Assembly (NCBI GenBank): GCA_021603905.1
Contig: BQIU01000015.1
Coordinates: forward strand, 1 to 64,000
Length of the DNA: 64,000 bases
Origin: Nitrospirales bacterium
GTDB lineage: Bacteria; Nitrospirota; Nitrospiria; Nitrospirales; UBA8639
Reading direction: 5' to 3'
The notes beneath the pieces were generated by a model. That model was not told the origin of the DNA. It did no database searches and saw only the letters and a program-made list of their open reading frames with translations. Position numbers and translations under genes: made by a program. Positions 35,883-46,870 of the stretch are shown here, piece after piece (within the stretch, counting starts at the first letter, position 1; every line of letters starts with the position of its first letter).

Positions 35883-36340
35883 AGCCTTCTTTCCCCCTCC
35901 CTTCTCTATTCTTTTTTAGCGTCTCTCTTGTTCATGTTTTCAATCTCGATAAGCTCATACATGCTCCGTTTCTGATAAGCCTTTGTAGCGTACTCCGTAT
36001 AGGCACTCGCCGATAACTGGCTAAAACCCTTGAAGTATACAGAGCGACAGAGATGATGATTTCACGCATCTTTGACCTGTGAAGTGGCTTTAAAAACAAA
36101 CAATCCATGGCTCAGAACTCAATGGATGAGCACAAAAGACTGTCCATGGTTTCTATATCAACACACAGCGAGAAGTGAAGACTAAAGAAGCGTGGGTGAG
36201 TTGCCAGTCATCAGTAAGCAGGAAGGTTACTGGCGAAATGTTTTAAAATTTCTCGAAGACAGACAAAAAGACAGTTGATGTTTTCTTTGCTGACCAATTT
36301 TCACTGCGGGATCTTAACAACAGAAATAGGGATCCAGCCT
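35883..36340. other. Intergenic region between SDR and HAD-ATPase genes
   Basis: About 460 bp upstream of the SDR gene and downstream of the HAD-ATPase gene, both minus strand. I see no coding frame with family features and no clear terminator. Confidence 0.5.
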
Positions 36341-38080
36341 TTAAGATGATGACTTCGAAGAAGATGAGGGTGGCGTGGGCGAAAAAGTATAATGAGATTC
36401 AATGGTCGATTTGATTTGCGCCAGGCTTTCAACAGCTCCCACGTCTTCAGCTGATTCAATTTTTTCGGCTTCCGCGGCAAGTTCATCGTCTTTAATACAA
36501 TCCCTAAACCATGTGGAATAATCGTGCTGTTTCAGATGATAGTTCCACGTGTCGTGATCGATGCCTTCCGCTATTTGTAGAAAAAGCACAAGATTCTGGG
36601 CTCGTAGCTGTAGCTTGTTATCAGGCCCTTGAAAATAAAAGCTGTGTTCAGGGCTCAATTCCCCTTCTGCGTATTTTCGGCGATGACGTCGGCGCTCCCC
36701 TCGGTTCGACATGATCTCAAAATGTAAGGGCTCTAATCCATCATCACGATTCCAGTATAGAGCCTCACCCGGCGGAAGCGCGTCCGACCTGGTTGCCGGA
36801 CAAGACTCTCCGACTAATTTAGTAAACGCCATTAACATTTCCGTCGGCGTCTTCCCAATAAAGACCACGGTATGCATCATCGAGAGTGCCTGCTGAGCCA
36901 CTTGCTCCGGATGCACGGTAATCAGCAGCAATGAATATGGCAAAGGATTGAATAGTGTGGATGGGAGATCCCAATCCGCGGGCATTAAATGGTGAGCTTC
37001 ATCCAGTACGATCCAATGAGGACGGCCCGTACGTGCACGATAGTCCTGAAGATCAGTATATATCTTATGAAAAAAATGGGGACGATCCTGAATCGGTAGA
37101 CCGACAAGATTGATCACCACATTTGTTTCAGGATTCTCCAAAACCTGTATGACCTCTTTCACATTTGGTGTGTGCTCCATGTCTCCCAATATGACGGCTT
37201 GCTCCAACGATTCATAGTCGCCTTCTGGATCGATAATACAACATTGATAATGTTTATCTCCAAGACGTTCAATGATCCCTGTAGCAAGTGTGGATTTTCC
37301 ACTTCCAGAGGTTCCAGCAATGAGCAGGTTGAGCCCATGTGGAGTAATCTGGATGTTCTCTCCCTGAGACGTACCTAGCAACACGTGATGCCGAGACAGT
37401 TGAGAATCGAGAGATAGTAAATCATCGTCCATGAGGCGTCTAATCAGTTCAGCAACGCCTTCTCCGCGCTTTCCCTCGGTCACAAAATCCGCTCGCTCTT
37501 TAATTGCAGGAAGGGCATTGCCCACAGCACTTGCGCATTCAACCATTGCTAAAAAGGCGAGGTCATTCTCCGCATCTCCGATTCCCACGATATTATGAGG
37601 AGATAGACCTGAGAATCTCAGCGCTTCTAGAAGTCCGGTTGCCTTATTACATCCGGCAGGCAACATCATGACGGCTTCTTTATTAAAAATAAGCTGTAAG
37701 TCTAATCCGAGATCACGGATAATCTCTAATACCGCAATTTCGTGTGGACGCACCGTGGACACAATGGTATGTCCAACCGAAATAGGGATCTGTCGGAAAC
37801 GAAGCTGGGAAATAAACTCCTCGGATGGCGGATTCGCCAGTGTAATCGTTTCAGTCGATGCTGGTTTGTAGAGAAGAAGACCGTTTTCGGCGACTATCCA
37901 TTCAAACAGGTGAGCATGAGGAAACACATGTAGCAAATCTTCTAATTCTCGACCCGTTACCAGAAATAATTTGCGGTGTGTTGCTAACAACCGTTCCAAA
38001 GCCCGTACTGTCTCTTCATAAACCTTACCATGATGAGCTAATGTCTCATCATAATCCGTAGCAAGCGCTAAAAATCGCAT
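36341..38080 (-). CDS. HAD-IIB phosphatase fused to a HerA/DUF87-type ATPase
   Basis: A 579-residue two-domain protein. Residues 1-215 are a Cof-type HAD phosphatase, with the nucleophile region LATDYDETLAH (D9/D11), VTGRE near 42 and GIGDAENDLAFL near 166. Residues 240-440 are a P-loop ATPase with Walker A AGTSGSGKST (255-264), the sensor-like IDPEGDYESL and Walker B HWIVLDEAHHL (355-365), as in DUF87/HerA helicases. The last 130 residues are unassigned. HAD domains of this type act on sugar phosphates. How an ATPase of a DNA-translocase family serves it is unknown. Next to catalase and glycan genes, a trehalose- or sucrose-phosphate link is conceivable. Confidence 0.82.
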   Translation of the reverse strand: MRFLALATDYDETLAHHGKVYEETVRALERLLATHRKLFLVTGRELEDLLHVFPHAHLFEWIVAENGLLLYKPASTETITLANPPSEEFISQLRFRQIPISVGHTIVSTVRPHEIAVLEIIRDLGLDLQLIFNKEAVMMLPAGCNKATGLLEALRFSGLSPHNIVGIGDAENDLAFLAMVECASAVGNALPAIKERADFVTEGKRGEGVAELIRRLMDDDLLSLDSQLSRHHVLLGTSQGENIQITPHGLNLLIAGTSGSGKSTLATGIIERLGDKHYQCCIIDPEGDYESLEQAVILGDMEHTPNVKEVIQVLENPETNVVINLVGLPIQDRPHFFHKIYTDLQDYRARTGRPHWIVLDEAHHLMPADWDLPSTLFNPLPYSLLLITVHPEQVAQQALSMMHTVVFIGKTPTEMLMAFTKLVGESCPATRSDALPPGEALYWNRDDGLEPLHFEIMSNRGERRRHRRKYAEGELSPEHSFYFQGPDNKLQLRAQNLVLFLQIAEGIDHDTWNYHLKQHDYSTWFRDCIKDDELAAEAEKIESAEDVGAVESLAQIKSTIESHYTFSPTPPSSSSKSSS

Positions 38081-38227
38081 GCAACTCTCTTCTTCACTGG
38101 TTATAAAGGAATGTAGTACCGATAGCGTGCATGATAGCCGTCGCCCCTCAGCAAATCAGGAGACAACGCCCAATGAACATCTATGCGTGCAATTGGGGAC
38201 GGTATGAGATGTATACCCAAAATATGG

Positions 38228-40366
38228 CTACTCTTTCATTCCATCGTCTGCGCGATCCCAAAACCGTAACTGACGGCAGATTTCTATAAATTTCGAGGCT
38301 GCTTTTGGCCCATCAATTTCGATAAATCCGCCGTCTTGATCCCCTTCATTAATCCCGGCCTTTCGCAAGAGAGGAGTCACCGCCTCGACATAGCCGATAA
38401 ATTTCATATGCGCAAAGGCATCCGCGACAAAATCTCGCGCAGCTGCTTCTTTCATCAAAGACTTGGCTCCTTCCTCAGAAGGTAATAATGCGACGGCGTC
38501 ATACAGAACGGATGGACCTCCATCAATTTTTTCATCCGCTTCTATCCACGTGCCGTCACTGGCTTTGACACCGCCGACCCCAGGAGCAACAATAGCCATG
38601 ATTGCCCCTTCGGCCTTCACAGCAGCTTTCAGTGCTTTAAACACTGCCATATCAACCCCGTCAGTGATGAGAACGCCTAACTTACGACCTTTGAATGTTT
38701 CCAGACAATTGAGAAGAATACTAAGAGCTGGTGACGGTTCAAGATCGTCCCGTGTCGGTTTGGCCGCGTCAGCCGCTTCAGGCATCTTCTTGACTCGCAA
38801 GCCTTTCGCCACCTGTTCGGCCAACTCCTCATGGATATTCAGCAAATGAGAAACCATGCGAGTCCGAATTTTCAACCGCTCTACTTTGCTTAATTCAAAA
38901 ATCAATGCCGCTGCGATATGACGTTGCTCGACGTCGGTCTGGCTGAGATAAAACTGACGGGCTTGACTATAGTGATCGGCGAAGGTCTCGGAGCGGACAC
39001 GCAGTTTAGCGCCTTCTTCCACCGCAGGATACGAGTTAAATCCTTTCTCCGGCGATTCACGCGGTCCCCCAGCCTCACCTTCCCAAGAGTTCGGTTCATA
39101 GTTGGCTCGTCCTTGAGGATTATGCATAGCCATATGCCCGTCTTGTTGAAAATGACTGAAAGGACATTTGGGCGCGTTAATAGGGATATGGGTGAAATTC
39201 GGGCTGCCGAGCCGTTTGAGTTGAGTATCGAGATAGGAAAAGTTTCGTCCTTGAAGAAGCGGATCATTAGAAAAATCAATACCTGGCACTATGTTCTGTG
39301 TACAAAAAGCCACCTGTTCGGTCTCGGCAAAGAAATTGTCCACACAGCGATCAAGCACAAGCCGACCAACGCGTTGGACCGGCACAAGTTCCTCTGGAAT
39401 AATTTTAGTGGCATCCAATACATCAAAATCGAATTGCTCGGCAAAATTATCGTCAAAGAGCTGCAAGCCTAGCTCCCATTCAGGGCTATCACCTTGTTGA
39501 ATGGCATCCCATAGATCGCGTCGGTGGAAGTCCGGATCCGCGCCGTTAATCTTCATCGCTTCATTCCAGACGACAGATTGCAAACCCTGCTTGGGCTTCC
39601 AGTGAAATTTCACAAACGTGGACTTTCCCTCGCCATTGATCAAGCGGAACGTATGCACGCCAAAACCTTCCATAAACCGAAATGAACGAGGAATCGCTCG
39701 ATCCGACATGATCCACATGATCATATTCATGCTCTCGGGGGTCAAAGAAATAAAATCCCAGAAATTATCATGTGCAGTTTGGGCCTGAGGAAATCCTCGA
39801 TCCGGTTCAGCCTTGGCGGCATGGACAAGATCGGGAAATTTCATAGCATCCTGAATAAAAAAAACGGGGATATTGTTTCCGACAATGTCCCAATTTCCTT
39901 CTTTGGTGTACAGCTTGACGGCAAATCCCCGCACGTCCCGTGCCAAATCGAAGGATCCTTTATTGCCCGCGACAGTCGAAAATCGGACAAACGCGGGAGT
40001 CTTGTCGCCTGCACGCTGAAAAAGATCGGCTTGAGTGATATCCGCGAGCGATTTGTAATTTTCGAAATATCCATGTGCCCCAAAGCCTCGAGCATGAACG
40101 ACTCGTTCGGGAATTCGTTCATGATCAAAATGAAAGATCTTTTCACGAAAGTGAAAATCTTCTAAAAGGGTCGGACCACGCGTTCCAATTTTCAGAGAGT
40201 TTTGATCATCCGAGACGGGAGTGCCCTGTTGGGTCGTTAATACGGGAGTCTTTTTGCCTGAGATCTGATGGGTTTCACCTCCCTCGCCGATGGGCACGGT
40301 CTGGTCTGAGAACTTTGCTGTGGAACGGTCCGTGGAATTGGATTGGGCGCGCTGTTTTTTTGCCAT
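38228..40366 (-). CDS. katE: Large-subunit catalase HPII (clade 2)
   Basis: A 712-residue haem catalase. A long N-terminal arm is followed by the active-site [14 protein letters not shown] (essential His). Next come the asparagine region [15 protein letters not shown] and the proximal haem tyrosine in [16 protein letters not shown]-terminal DJ-1/PfpI-like flavodoxin fold begins at about 560 ([14 protein letters not shown]). That extra domain defines large-subunit catalases. GAGGAAAT precedes the ATG. It removes H2O2 in the cytoplasm and is commonly under stationary-phase control; no such promoter could be identified here. Confidence 0.95.
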   Translation of the reverse strand: MAKKQRAQSNSTDRSTAKFSDQTVPIGEGGETHQISGKKTPVLTTQQGTPVSDDQNSLKIGTRGPTLLEDFHFREKIFHFDHERIPERVVHARGFGAHGYFENYKSLADITQADLFQRAGDKTPAFVRFSTVAGNKGSFDLARDVRGFAVKLYTKEGNWDIVGNNIPVFFIQDAMKFPDLVHAAKAEPDRGFPQAQTAHDNFWDFISLTPESMNMIMWIMSDRAIPRSFRFMEGFGVHTFRLINGEGKSTFVKFHWKPKQGLQSVVWNEAMKINGADPDFHRRDLWDAIQQGDSPEWELGLQLFDDNFAEQFDFDVLDATKIIPEELVPVQRVGRLVLDRCVDNFFAETEQVAFCTQNIVPGIDFSNDPLLQGRNFSYLDTQLKRLGSPNFTHIPINAPKCPFSHFQQDGHMAMHNPQGRANYEPNSWEGEAGGPRESPEKGFNSYPAVEEGAKLRVRSETFADHYSQARQFYLSQTDVEQRHIAAALIFELSKVERLKIRTRMVSHLLNIHEELAEQVAKGLRVKKMPEAADAAKPTRDDLEPSPALSILLNCLETFKGRKLGVLITDGVDMAVFKALKAAVKAEGAIMAIVAPGVGGVKASDGTWIEADEKIDGGPSVLYDAVALLPSEEGAKSLMKEAAARDFVADAFAHMKFIGYVEAVTPLLRKAGINEGDQDGGFIEIDGPKAASKFIEICRQLRFWDRADDGMKE

Positions 40367-40590
40367 GTTTATTTCCTCATAATGATTAACAAGTATTAAT
40401 TTCTGTTTAAATAAATTTTCAAAATGAAATCTGAGGCAACATATTCATCACAGTTAGTATACGCGATTTAAAAGGAACTCACACACTGGCAATAACCCTG
40501 GCGAGAATCACCGAAACTCATCATGTGAACAGGAAGGTATCGTGAAGGAAAAGGACTTCCGTCCTTTACTGACGAGAATAACCCGAGCTT

Positions 40591-41784
40591 TTAAGGCAGA
40601 AGGACGACTTTGATGCAGTCATTCTGATTATAGCGAAAGGCTTTGTACGCCTCGGGAGCTTCATCAAGACTGTAGCGGTGTGAGATGATGAAGGAAGGAT
40701 CAATCTCCTCTTTTTCAATGCGCTTGAGTAGGGGGTTCAGATAATTATGGACATGTGTCTGCCCGCATCGAATCGTCACCCCCTTCCCAAAGATCGCCCC
40801 AATAGGAAATTTATCGGCAAAACCGCCATAAACTCCGGGTATAGAGATTATGCCATTTTTGCGTACAGCCCGTGCCGCTTGGCGGATGACGTGAATGCGG
40901 TCTGTCGCAAGCATACTGGCAACTTTAATCCGGTCATATAACGCGTCAAGAGTGGTTCCATGCGTTTCGAGACCTACTGCATCAATGCACGAATCTGGAC
41001 CACGACCGCCAGTGGATTCCATAAGACGGTCGTAGACTTCCTCTTCATCAAAATTGATCGTCTCAACCCGTTCATCGTTTAGATGTTGCTCATTACCCTT
41101 CTGGCGAGAGAGGTCAAGCCGTCGCACATGATGATCAATGGCAAACACTTTCGCCGCTCCTAGCAGCAGCGCGCTACGAATGGCAAACTGTCCCACCGGA
41201 CCACAGCCCCAGACGGCGACTGTATCACCTTCCTTGATCTGACAATTGTCGGCGGCTTGATAGCCTGTCGGAAAAATATCTGATAAGAAGAGTACGTCTT
41301 CGTCCTTCAATCCGGCCGGAACCTTGAGGGGACCCGTATCGGCAAAGGGTATACGAACATACTCGGCTTGTCCGCCAGCATATCCCCCAAGCATATGAGA
41401 GTAGCCAAACAGCCCAGCGGGAGAATGTCCATATGCCTTTTCAGCCATCCATGCGTTGGGATTAGAATTATCACAACACGACCACATCTTCCCCTGGCAA
41501 AAGAAACATCGTCCACATGCAATGTTAAATGGGACAACGACCCGATCTCCTTTGCTCAGATTTTTTATACTAGAGCCGACTTCAACAACCTCTCCCATAA
41601 ATTCATGGCCAAGAATGTCCCCAGACTTCATGGTCGGGATATATCCGTCGTATAAGTGGAGATCTGACCCACAAATAGCCGTGAGTGACACACGAACGAT
41701 GGCATCGCGGGGATTAAGAATTTCAGGATCGGCTACATTTTCAACCCGGACATCATGTATTCCATTCCAACAAACTGCTCGCAT
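40591..41784 (-). CDS. Zinc-dependent alcohol dehydrogenase (formaldehyde-dehydrogenase-like MDR)
   Basis: A 397-residue medium-chain dehydrogenase. Catalytic zinc ligands are seen in [10 protein letters not shown] (C~38) and [12 protein letters not shown] (H-E ~60). The structural zinc loop is [16 protein letters not shown]. The Rossmann motif is [11 protein letters not shown] near 190. The length and internal insert after the zinc loop match glutathione-independent or -dependent formaldehyde dehydrogenase-like enzymes rather than simple ethanol dehydrogenases. The true substrate is not evident. It lies between catalase and an SRPBCC protein in the stress island. Confidence 0.88.
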   Translation of the reverse strand: MRAVCWNGIHDVRVENVADPEILNPRDAIVRVSLTAICGSDLHLYDGYIPTMKSGDILGHEFMGEVVEVGSSIKNLSKGDRVVVPFNIACGRCFFCQGKMWSCCDNSNPNAWMAEKAYGHSPAGLFGYSHMLGGYAGGQAEYVRIPFADTGPLKVPAGLKDEDVLFLSDIFPTGYQAADNCQIKEGDTVAVWGCGPVGQFAIRSALLLGAAKVFAIDHHVRRLDLSRQKGNEQHLNDERVETINFDEEEVYDRLMESTGGRGPDSCIDAVGLETHGTTLDALYDRIKVASMLATDRIHVIRQAARAVRKNGIISIPGVYGGFADKFPIGAIFGKGVTIRCGQTHVHNYLNPLLKRIEKEEIDPSFIISHRYSLDEAPEAYKAFRYNQNDCIKVVLLP

Positions 41785-41868
41785 AATATGAATTCCTTCT
41801 TCGCTTCATAGACTTATGAATATTGAAACTGAGCATATGAATCTTAGCTTCACTTCTCATTTTTCCCG

Positions 41869-42645
41869 TTAAACGCGATCTGACGTTTCAACTGGATAGG
41901 TTATGCCTAATTCATCGCTTACGCCTCGAGCCTGTTCTGCAATACGAGAGAATGTGCTCGCAGACGTGGTCTCATGATTCCGAGTAATTTCCCCCGTCTC
42001 AATCAATTGACGAAAACGACGAAGATCCTCCCCTACTTGTCGTGCGGGATCTTGAGGAAGAATCTTTGCTGCCGCTGCGCCGAATATCCCCCCAGGCGGA
42101 GACCATCGACAATTTAACTGAAGAATTGTCCCTCGATTACCAGGTGCTGGACGTAATGAAAAGGTCCCTTCATGTTCAAGATTGGACTCCGACTCTATCG
42201 TACGCCATTTAATCATTTCATTCTCGTGTTCTTCGACAATCTCGGCTTCCCAATAAAAATCTTTGTCCATTGGACCACGTGCCTGCCAACGCGAATGTCG
42301 TCTATCGAGCTCTTCGACCTTAATAATATTCTGCATGAACAGCGGCAAATTCTTAAAATCTCGCCAACATGCATAAATCTCTGCTGGGGAGCTATTGATA
42401 ATGATTGAATCGCTAAAATGCACAGTTCTATTTAAAGGGTGTCTAATTGTGAAACCATGAGTCTCATCAATTCCCATTGCTTCATAGAGACGGCTGTGAC
42501 TGGAAAGACCATGAATAAGTAACCCGCTGCCGACAAGAAACGAGACAGCTCCACTTTTCCGTCCTTGGGTGAGCCCAGATAGCATAAGGCCTCCTCCAAT
42601 ACAGACAGAAAGCAATTGTTCAATTGCTCCGACATTATTTTTCAT
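41869..42645 (-). CDS. Membrane-anchored SRPBCC (START-like) protein
   Basis: A 258-residue protein. Residues 1-60 form a YgaP/DUF2892-like pair of helices (LLSVCIGGGLMLSGL, GAVSFLVGSGLLIHGL). Residues 75-215 form an SRPBCC ligand-binding fold (DSIIINSSPAEIYACWRDFKN, then WRTIESESNLEHEGTFSL). ATG 42645 follows a purine-rich AGAGGGGGAG; a GTG at 42648 is also in frame. Fusions of this kind recur in stress islands of soil and aquatic bacteria, but their ligand is unknown. Confidence 0.85.
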   Translation of the reverse strand: MKNNVGAIEQLLSVCIGGGLMLSGLTQGRKSGAVSFLVGSGLLIHGLSSHSRLYEAMGIDETHGFTIRHPLNRTVHFSDSIIINSSPAEIYACWRDFKNLPLFMQNIIKVEELDRRHSRWQARGPMDKDFYWEAEIVEEHENEMIKWRTIESESNLEHEGTFSLRPAPGNRGTILQLNCRWSPPGGIFGAAAAKILPQDPARQVGEDLRRFRQLIETGEITRNHETTSASTFSRIAEQARGVSDELGITYPVETSDRV

Positions 42646-42798
42646 CACGCTCCCCCTCTTCCAACCTCGGATCTTGTTATGGAAATTAATCTTTTCAATA
42701 AGTTTGTGATCCTGGGTTCAAGTTATCATCCTATCTCACTCACACAGCTTTCGGAACTAGCAGTATTCCTTATTCAGATCTATTGATACAAGATCATT

Positions 42799-44376
42799 TC
42801 ATTGACGAAACACGATTAACCCCTCATTCCCACGCAGGTGAATGGATGCTTGCATATGTTCATCTTCTCTGTCCAAAAACGTCGAAAGACGCACACTGGC
42901 ATGAAACGATGCGTCATGATCTAAGCATTGCGGCTCATTGCTAAAATTTAACAAAATAAGACAGTCTTCTCTCTCGTGCATGCGCCGATAGACGAGAAGA
43001 GGTCCTTGAATTGTGACCAGTTCGAGTTGACCAAGAATGGTCTCTCGTTGAAAGGTAAACAGTTTGCGATAAAGATTGAGCAGGGATCGTGGATTCGCAC
43101 TTTGTACCGCGACATTCGCGGTGTGGAAGTCCTCAGCGATTGGCAACCACGGTTCATGCACGGAGAACCCGGCATGTTGTTCAGTGTTCCATTGCATCGG
43201 CGTTCGCTCCGGATCACGATTGCGTCCAACCCGACGCCCCTGAGGATCAATAGCCTGATCGGCCGGAATTGGCACACCTCGCATACCAATTTCTTCGCCA
43301 AAGTAATGAACTGGCGTTCCGGGTAGCGTGAACAAAAGCATGGCTGCGACACGCATTTGATCGCCGGGACATCGCATGGCCAGCCTCAAGCAATCGTGAG
43401 TGCTGAGAAGCCACGACGGCCATCCGTTGGATGGCACATGATGAAGATAGGTTTTCAGGGAACTTCCTATTTCTTCAGCATTCCATGGAGTCCAGGAAAA
43501 TTGCATATTAAGTGGAAGATGTAATTCAGGGGCCTCTCCACCATAATACGCCATGACTTTCTCAACTGATAAATAAAGTTCACCCGCCAGCAGTCTATCA
43601 TCGCCGAACTCCTCAGCAACTCGTCGCATCGTAGCAATGATCTCATGGACCCCTTGCTGATCACGTGTGTAGTACGGCAATAATTGAGTGTCCGGCCCTT
43701 GTCCCTCCTGATACTCTGGATTGGATGGATTATTTCGAAACTGTTCATCTTTAAGCAATAAATCCAAAGCATCGATACGAAATCCATCCACTCCCCTGTT
43801 CAGCCAAAATCTCATAGTGTCAAACATCGCCGCTTGCACATCGGAATTCCGCCAATTCAAGTCCGGTTGTTTTTCATGAAAGGTATGTAGATAATATTGG
43901 TCGGTATTCGGATCCCATTGCCATACACTTCCACCAAAGACGCTAATCCAATTATTCGGAGGAGAACCGTCTGCGTTTGCATCGTGCCAAAGATACCAAT
44001 CGCGTTTAGCACTTTCGCGATTCGAACGAGAATCAATAAACCAAGGGTGTTCATCCGATGTATGATTAGGCACCCAGTCCAATATGAGCTTCATATCACG
44101 TCGATGCACGTCGGCCAATAACTTATCAAAATCATTCAGAGATCCATATTGCGGTGCGATATGACAGTAATCCATCACATCGTACCCCAAATCGGCAAAC
44201 GGTGACGGATAAATCGGAGATAACCAAATAGCCCGGGCGCCCAGCCATTGAAGATAGTCCAGACGCTCACTCAATCCAGATAAATCACCAATTCCGTCCC
44301 CATTGCTGTCGAGAAATGATGGAACTAAGACTTGATAAATGACACCCTCTTGCCACCAATGAAGAGCACCGGGCAT
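42799..44376 (-). CDS. GH13 alpha-glucosidase / trehalose-synthase-like amylase
   Basis: A 525-residue GH13 enzyme. It opens WWQEGVIYQVLVPSFLDSNGDGIGDL, then has DWVPNHTSDEH. The nucleophile aspartate lies in GVDGFRIDALD (~200), the acid/base glutamate in LLAGELYL (~265) and the third acidic residue in STHDCLR (~325). The C-terminal beta domain is present. It retains the usual oligo-1,6-glucosidase architecture and would act on alpha-glucosides in the cytoplasm. It diverges from the glycogen debranching gene by a 265-bp spacer, which suggests joint control of an alpha-glucan cycle. Confidence 0.88.
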   Translation of the reverse strand: MPGALHWWQEGVIYQVLVPSFLDSNGDGIGDLSGLSERLDYLQWLGARAIWLSPIYPSPFADLGYDVMDYCHIAPQYGSLNDFDKLLADVHRRDMKLILDWVPNHTSDEHPWFIDSRSNRESAKRDWYLWHDANADGSPPNNWISVFGGSVWQWDPNTDQYYLHTFHEKQPDLNWRNSDVQAAMFDTMRFWLNRGVDGFRIDALDLLLKDEQFRNNPSNPEYQEGQGPDTQLLPYYTRDQQGVHEIIATMRRVAEEFGDDRLLAGELYLSVEKVMAYYGGEAPELHLPLNMQFSWTPWNAEEIGSSLKTYLHHVPSNGWPSWLLSTHDCLRLAMRCPGDQMRVAAMLLFTLPGTPVHYFGEEIGMRGVPIPADQAIDPQGRRVGRNRDPERTPMQWNTEQHAGFSVHEPWLPIAEDFHTANVAVQSANPRSLLNLYRKLFTFQRETILGQLELVTIQGPLLVYRRMHEREDCLILLNFSNEPQCLDHDASFHASVRLSTFLDREDEHMQASIHLRGNEGLIVFRQ

Positions 44377-44641
44377 GGTCAGGATCTCCGACTTTGTACT
44401 GACTATCTGGAATGCATTTCACTATTACATGTGATTCTCTCATCATGTATCACCATCCAACGCTGAGAAGTTTCACCGTTCATAAATGAACACACTATCA
44501 TAGGGGAAAACTTTCATCTCTCTACTAATTTCTCGCACCTATGACAAATTTATATCTTGAAAATGTCGATCCAGTTATGATTTTAAAGAAGGGACTTGAA
44601 TAGCGCTAAGTGTGAGATACAATGACCCACAGAGGTTACGA

Positions 44642-46702
44642 ATGAAAGTGATAACTCGAAAAATTACACTGCAATCGAACAACGATTCGCCCCAACAATT
44701 CGCAACTCGTGAATGGCTAGTGACGAATGGGTTGGGGGGATATGCATCGGGTACGATAGCGGGGGTCGTAACGCGTCGGTATCATGGTCTCTTAATTTCC
44801 GGTTTGCCATCACCAATAGGAAGACAATTGATGTTTTCGCATTTGTCAGAACGCGTGCGATTAGCTGATAGGACCTTAGCCAAACTCAGCGATGAACAAC
44901 CCCAAACCCACGACTCCTATCATGACGGCATACAATATCTGAGTGAGTTTCGTCTGGACATGGGATTGCCAGTCTGGCGCTATACCATCGACGGCACGAT
45001 CATCGAAAAATGCATTATGATGCCCCATCACCACAATACCGTCATCATCATGTATCGATTACTCGAGGGCAAACCCGTACGGCTAAAGTTAATGCCATCG
45101 ATTCACAACCGGTCGCATGATGCGCCGGTAAACACTCCTCTACCGGGTACTTTTCGGTTAAGTGAAATCAATTCACGGTATGAATTATCCGTATCACCAG
45201 ATCTTCCCACACTTCGAATGCTCGTGAATGGATCGAATCAGGCCTTTACGGTCCTCCGTCAAACCATCCCTGAAATCATGTACCCCATTGAAGAATACCG
45301 TGGATATGAACAAGTAGGGACGATGTGGAGCCCCGGTTATTTTCGTGTGGATTTATCGACATCTCAGTCCGTGTCGTTAGTAGCCTCTACCGAACCCTGG
45401 GACGACATCACGGCGCTGCAGATAGATGAGTCATTGGACATCGAACATGAACGCCGAAAGCGACAGCTGAGCATTGCACGTTCATCTGTTCGTACCGGAA
45501 TCGCAGGCGAACTGGCGTTGGCAGCGGATCAATTTCTTATCAAGCCGGTTGGCCGTACTGAAGATGCAGCACGTATCCGTGCTGAAGGCCATGACATATG
45601 CACGGTCATTGCTGGCTATCATTGGTTTACTGACTGGGGTCGCGATACCATGATCAGTTTGGAAGGCCTGACCTTGACGACAGGTCGGTATGCCGATGCT
45701 GCGAATATCCTACGACTGTTTGCGCATTATATATGGGATGGCCTATTGCCGAACTTATTCCCGGAAGGTGGTAAAAAAGGGCTGTATCATACGGCCGACG
45801 CAACGCTGTGGTTTTTTCATGCCATAGACCGTTACGTGGAAATCACACACGACCTCTCGATGCTGAATGATCTGTTACCGCATCTTGTCAAAATCGCCGA
45901 ACATCACCTTCGTGGGACTCATTTCGGGATTGGTGTTGATCCACAGGACCAATTATTAAGACAAGGAAAAGAAGGCTTTCAACTTACCTGGATGGATGCC
46001 AAAGTCGACGATTGGGTCGTGACGCCCAGACGAGGGAAGGCTGTCGAGATTAATGCGCTGTGGTACAACGCCTTGTGCTTACTGGCCGAATGGGTTCGGC
46101 AAATTCAAGGGTCCACCCATGCCGAGCCGTGGGAGACTCAGGCCAAACGAACACGAGCATCATTCAATTCCCGCTTTTGGTCCTCACGCAATGGTTATTT
46201 ATTTGATGTGGTTGATGGAGAAGAGGGTGACGATCTGGCATGTCGGCCAAATCAATTATTTGCCATGTCGTTAAAATATCCAGTTCTTGACCAGGAATAT
46301 TGGAAAGCCGTTCTCCAAACTGTTCAACAGCGCCTGTTGACACCGATTGGGTTGCGATCACTTTCAGCCGAACATCCTCACTATCACGAAAAATATTATG
46401 GTGACATCTATGCACGAGATGCGTCGTACCATCAAGGGACCGTGTGGGCCTGGCTTATCGGACCTTTTATTGACGCTTGGCTGAAAGTTTATCCTGATGA
46501 TCTAGCGGGGGCGCGACAATTCCTTTCCGGATTCGAAGACCATCTTAACCAAGCGTGCATTGGGAGTATCAGTGAAATTTTCGATGCAGAATCGCCGTTC
46601 ATCCCTCGCGGATGTGTTGCACAAGCCTGGAGTGTCGCCGAGGTTCTTCGTACCTGGGAAAAGACTGAACCGTCTGACCAGAACAATCCGGTTTCTAAAT
46701 GA
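44642..46702 (+). CDS. Glycogen debranching enzyme (amylo-alpha-1,6-glucosidase family)
   Basis: An approximately 686-residue protein. It has a GDE N-terminal beta domain (ATREWLVTNGLGGYASGTIAGVVTRRYHG, the family opening) and a C-terminal (alpha/alpha)6 barrel. Conserved acidic stretches include GYHWFTDWGRDTMISLEG, LTWMDAKVDDWVVTPRRGKAVEINALWYN, and YHQGTVWAWLIGP. It removes alpha-1,6 branches from glycogen. I use ATG 44642 with AGAGG 6 nt upstream; the frame opens at a GTG 30 nt earlier. Confidence 0.9.
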   Translation: MKVITRKITLQSNNDSPQQFATREWLVTNGLGGYASGTIAGVVTRRYHGLLISGLPSPIGRQLMFSHLSERVRLADRTLAKLSDEQPQTHDSYHDGIQYLSEFRLDMGLPVWRYTIDGTIIEKCIMMPHHHNTVIIMYRLLEGKPVRLKLMPSIHNRSHDAPVNTPLPGTFRLSEINSRYELSVSPDLPTLRMLVNGSNQAFTVLRQTIPEIMYPIEEYRGYEQVGTMWSPGYFRVDLSTSQSVSLVASTEPWDDITALQIDESLDIEHERRKRQLSIARSSVRTGIAGELALAADQFLIKPVGRTEDAARIRAEGHDICTVIAGYHWFTDWGRDTMISLEGLTLTTGRYADAANILRLFAHYIWDGLLPNLFPEGGKKGLYHTADATLWFFHAIDRYVEITHDLSMLNDLLPHLVKIAEHHLRGTHFGIGVDPQDQLLRQGKEGFQLTWMDAKVDDWVVTPRRGKAVEINALWYNALCLLAEWVRQIQGSTHAEPWETQAKRTRASFNSRFWSSRNGYLFDVVDGEEGDDLACRPNQLFAMSLKYPVLDQEYWKAVLQTVQQRLLTPIGLRSLSAEHPHYHEKYYGDIYARDASYHQGTVWAWLIGPFIDAWLKVYPDDLAGARQFLSGFEDHLNQACIGSISEIFDAESPFIPRGCVAQAWSVAEVLRTWEKTEPSDQNNPVSK

Positions 46703-46870
46703 TTGGCATCACAATAGCTTTGAGGTCCCACGAAATATCTGAAATTGGACATTTTCCTCTCTACACTTCCAATTTATCTAGATTTCTGCCAGACCTCTTT
46801 TTGCTATTCTTTTATATCTGTGACAGGCAGACCACGCTTGCCACCACATCTTTTCTTTTACTTTTATAAG

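Noticed and set aside
38463-40389. Several plus-strand frames of 100-184 residues opposite the catalase gene
   Set aside because: The catalase frame carries all family motifs; the opposite frames carry none.
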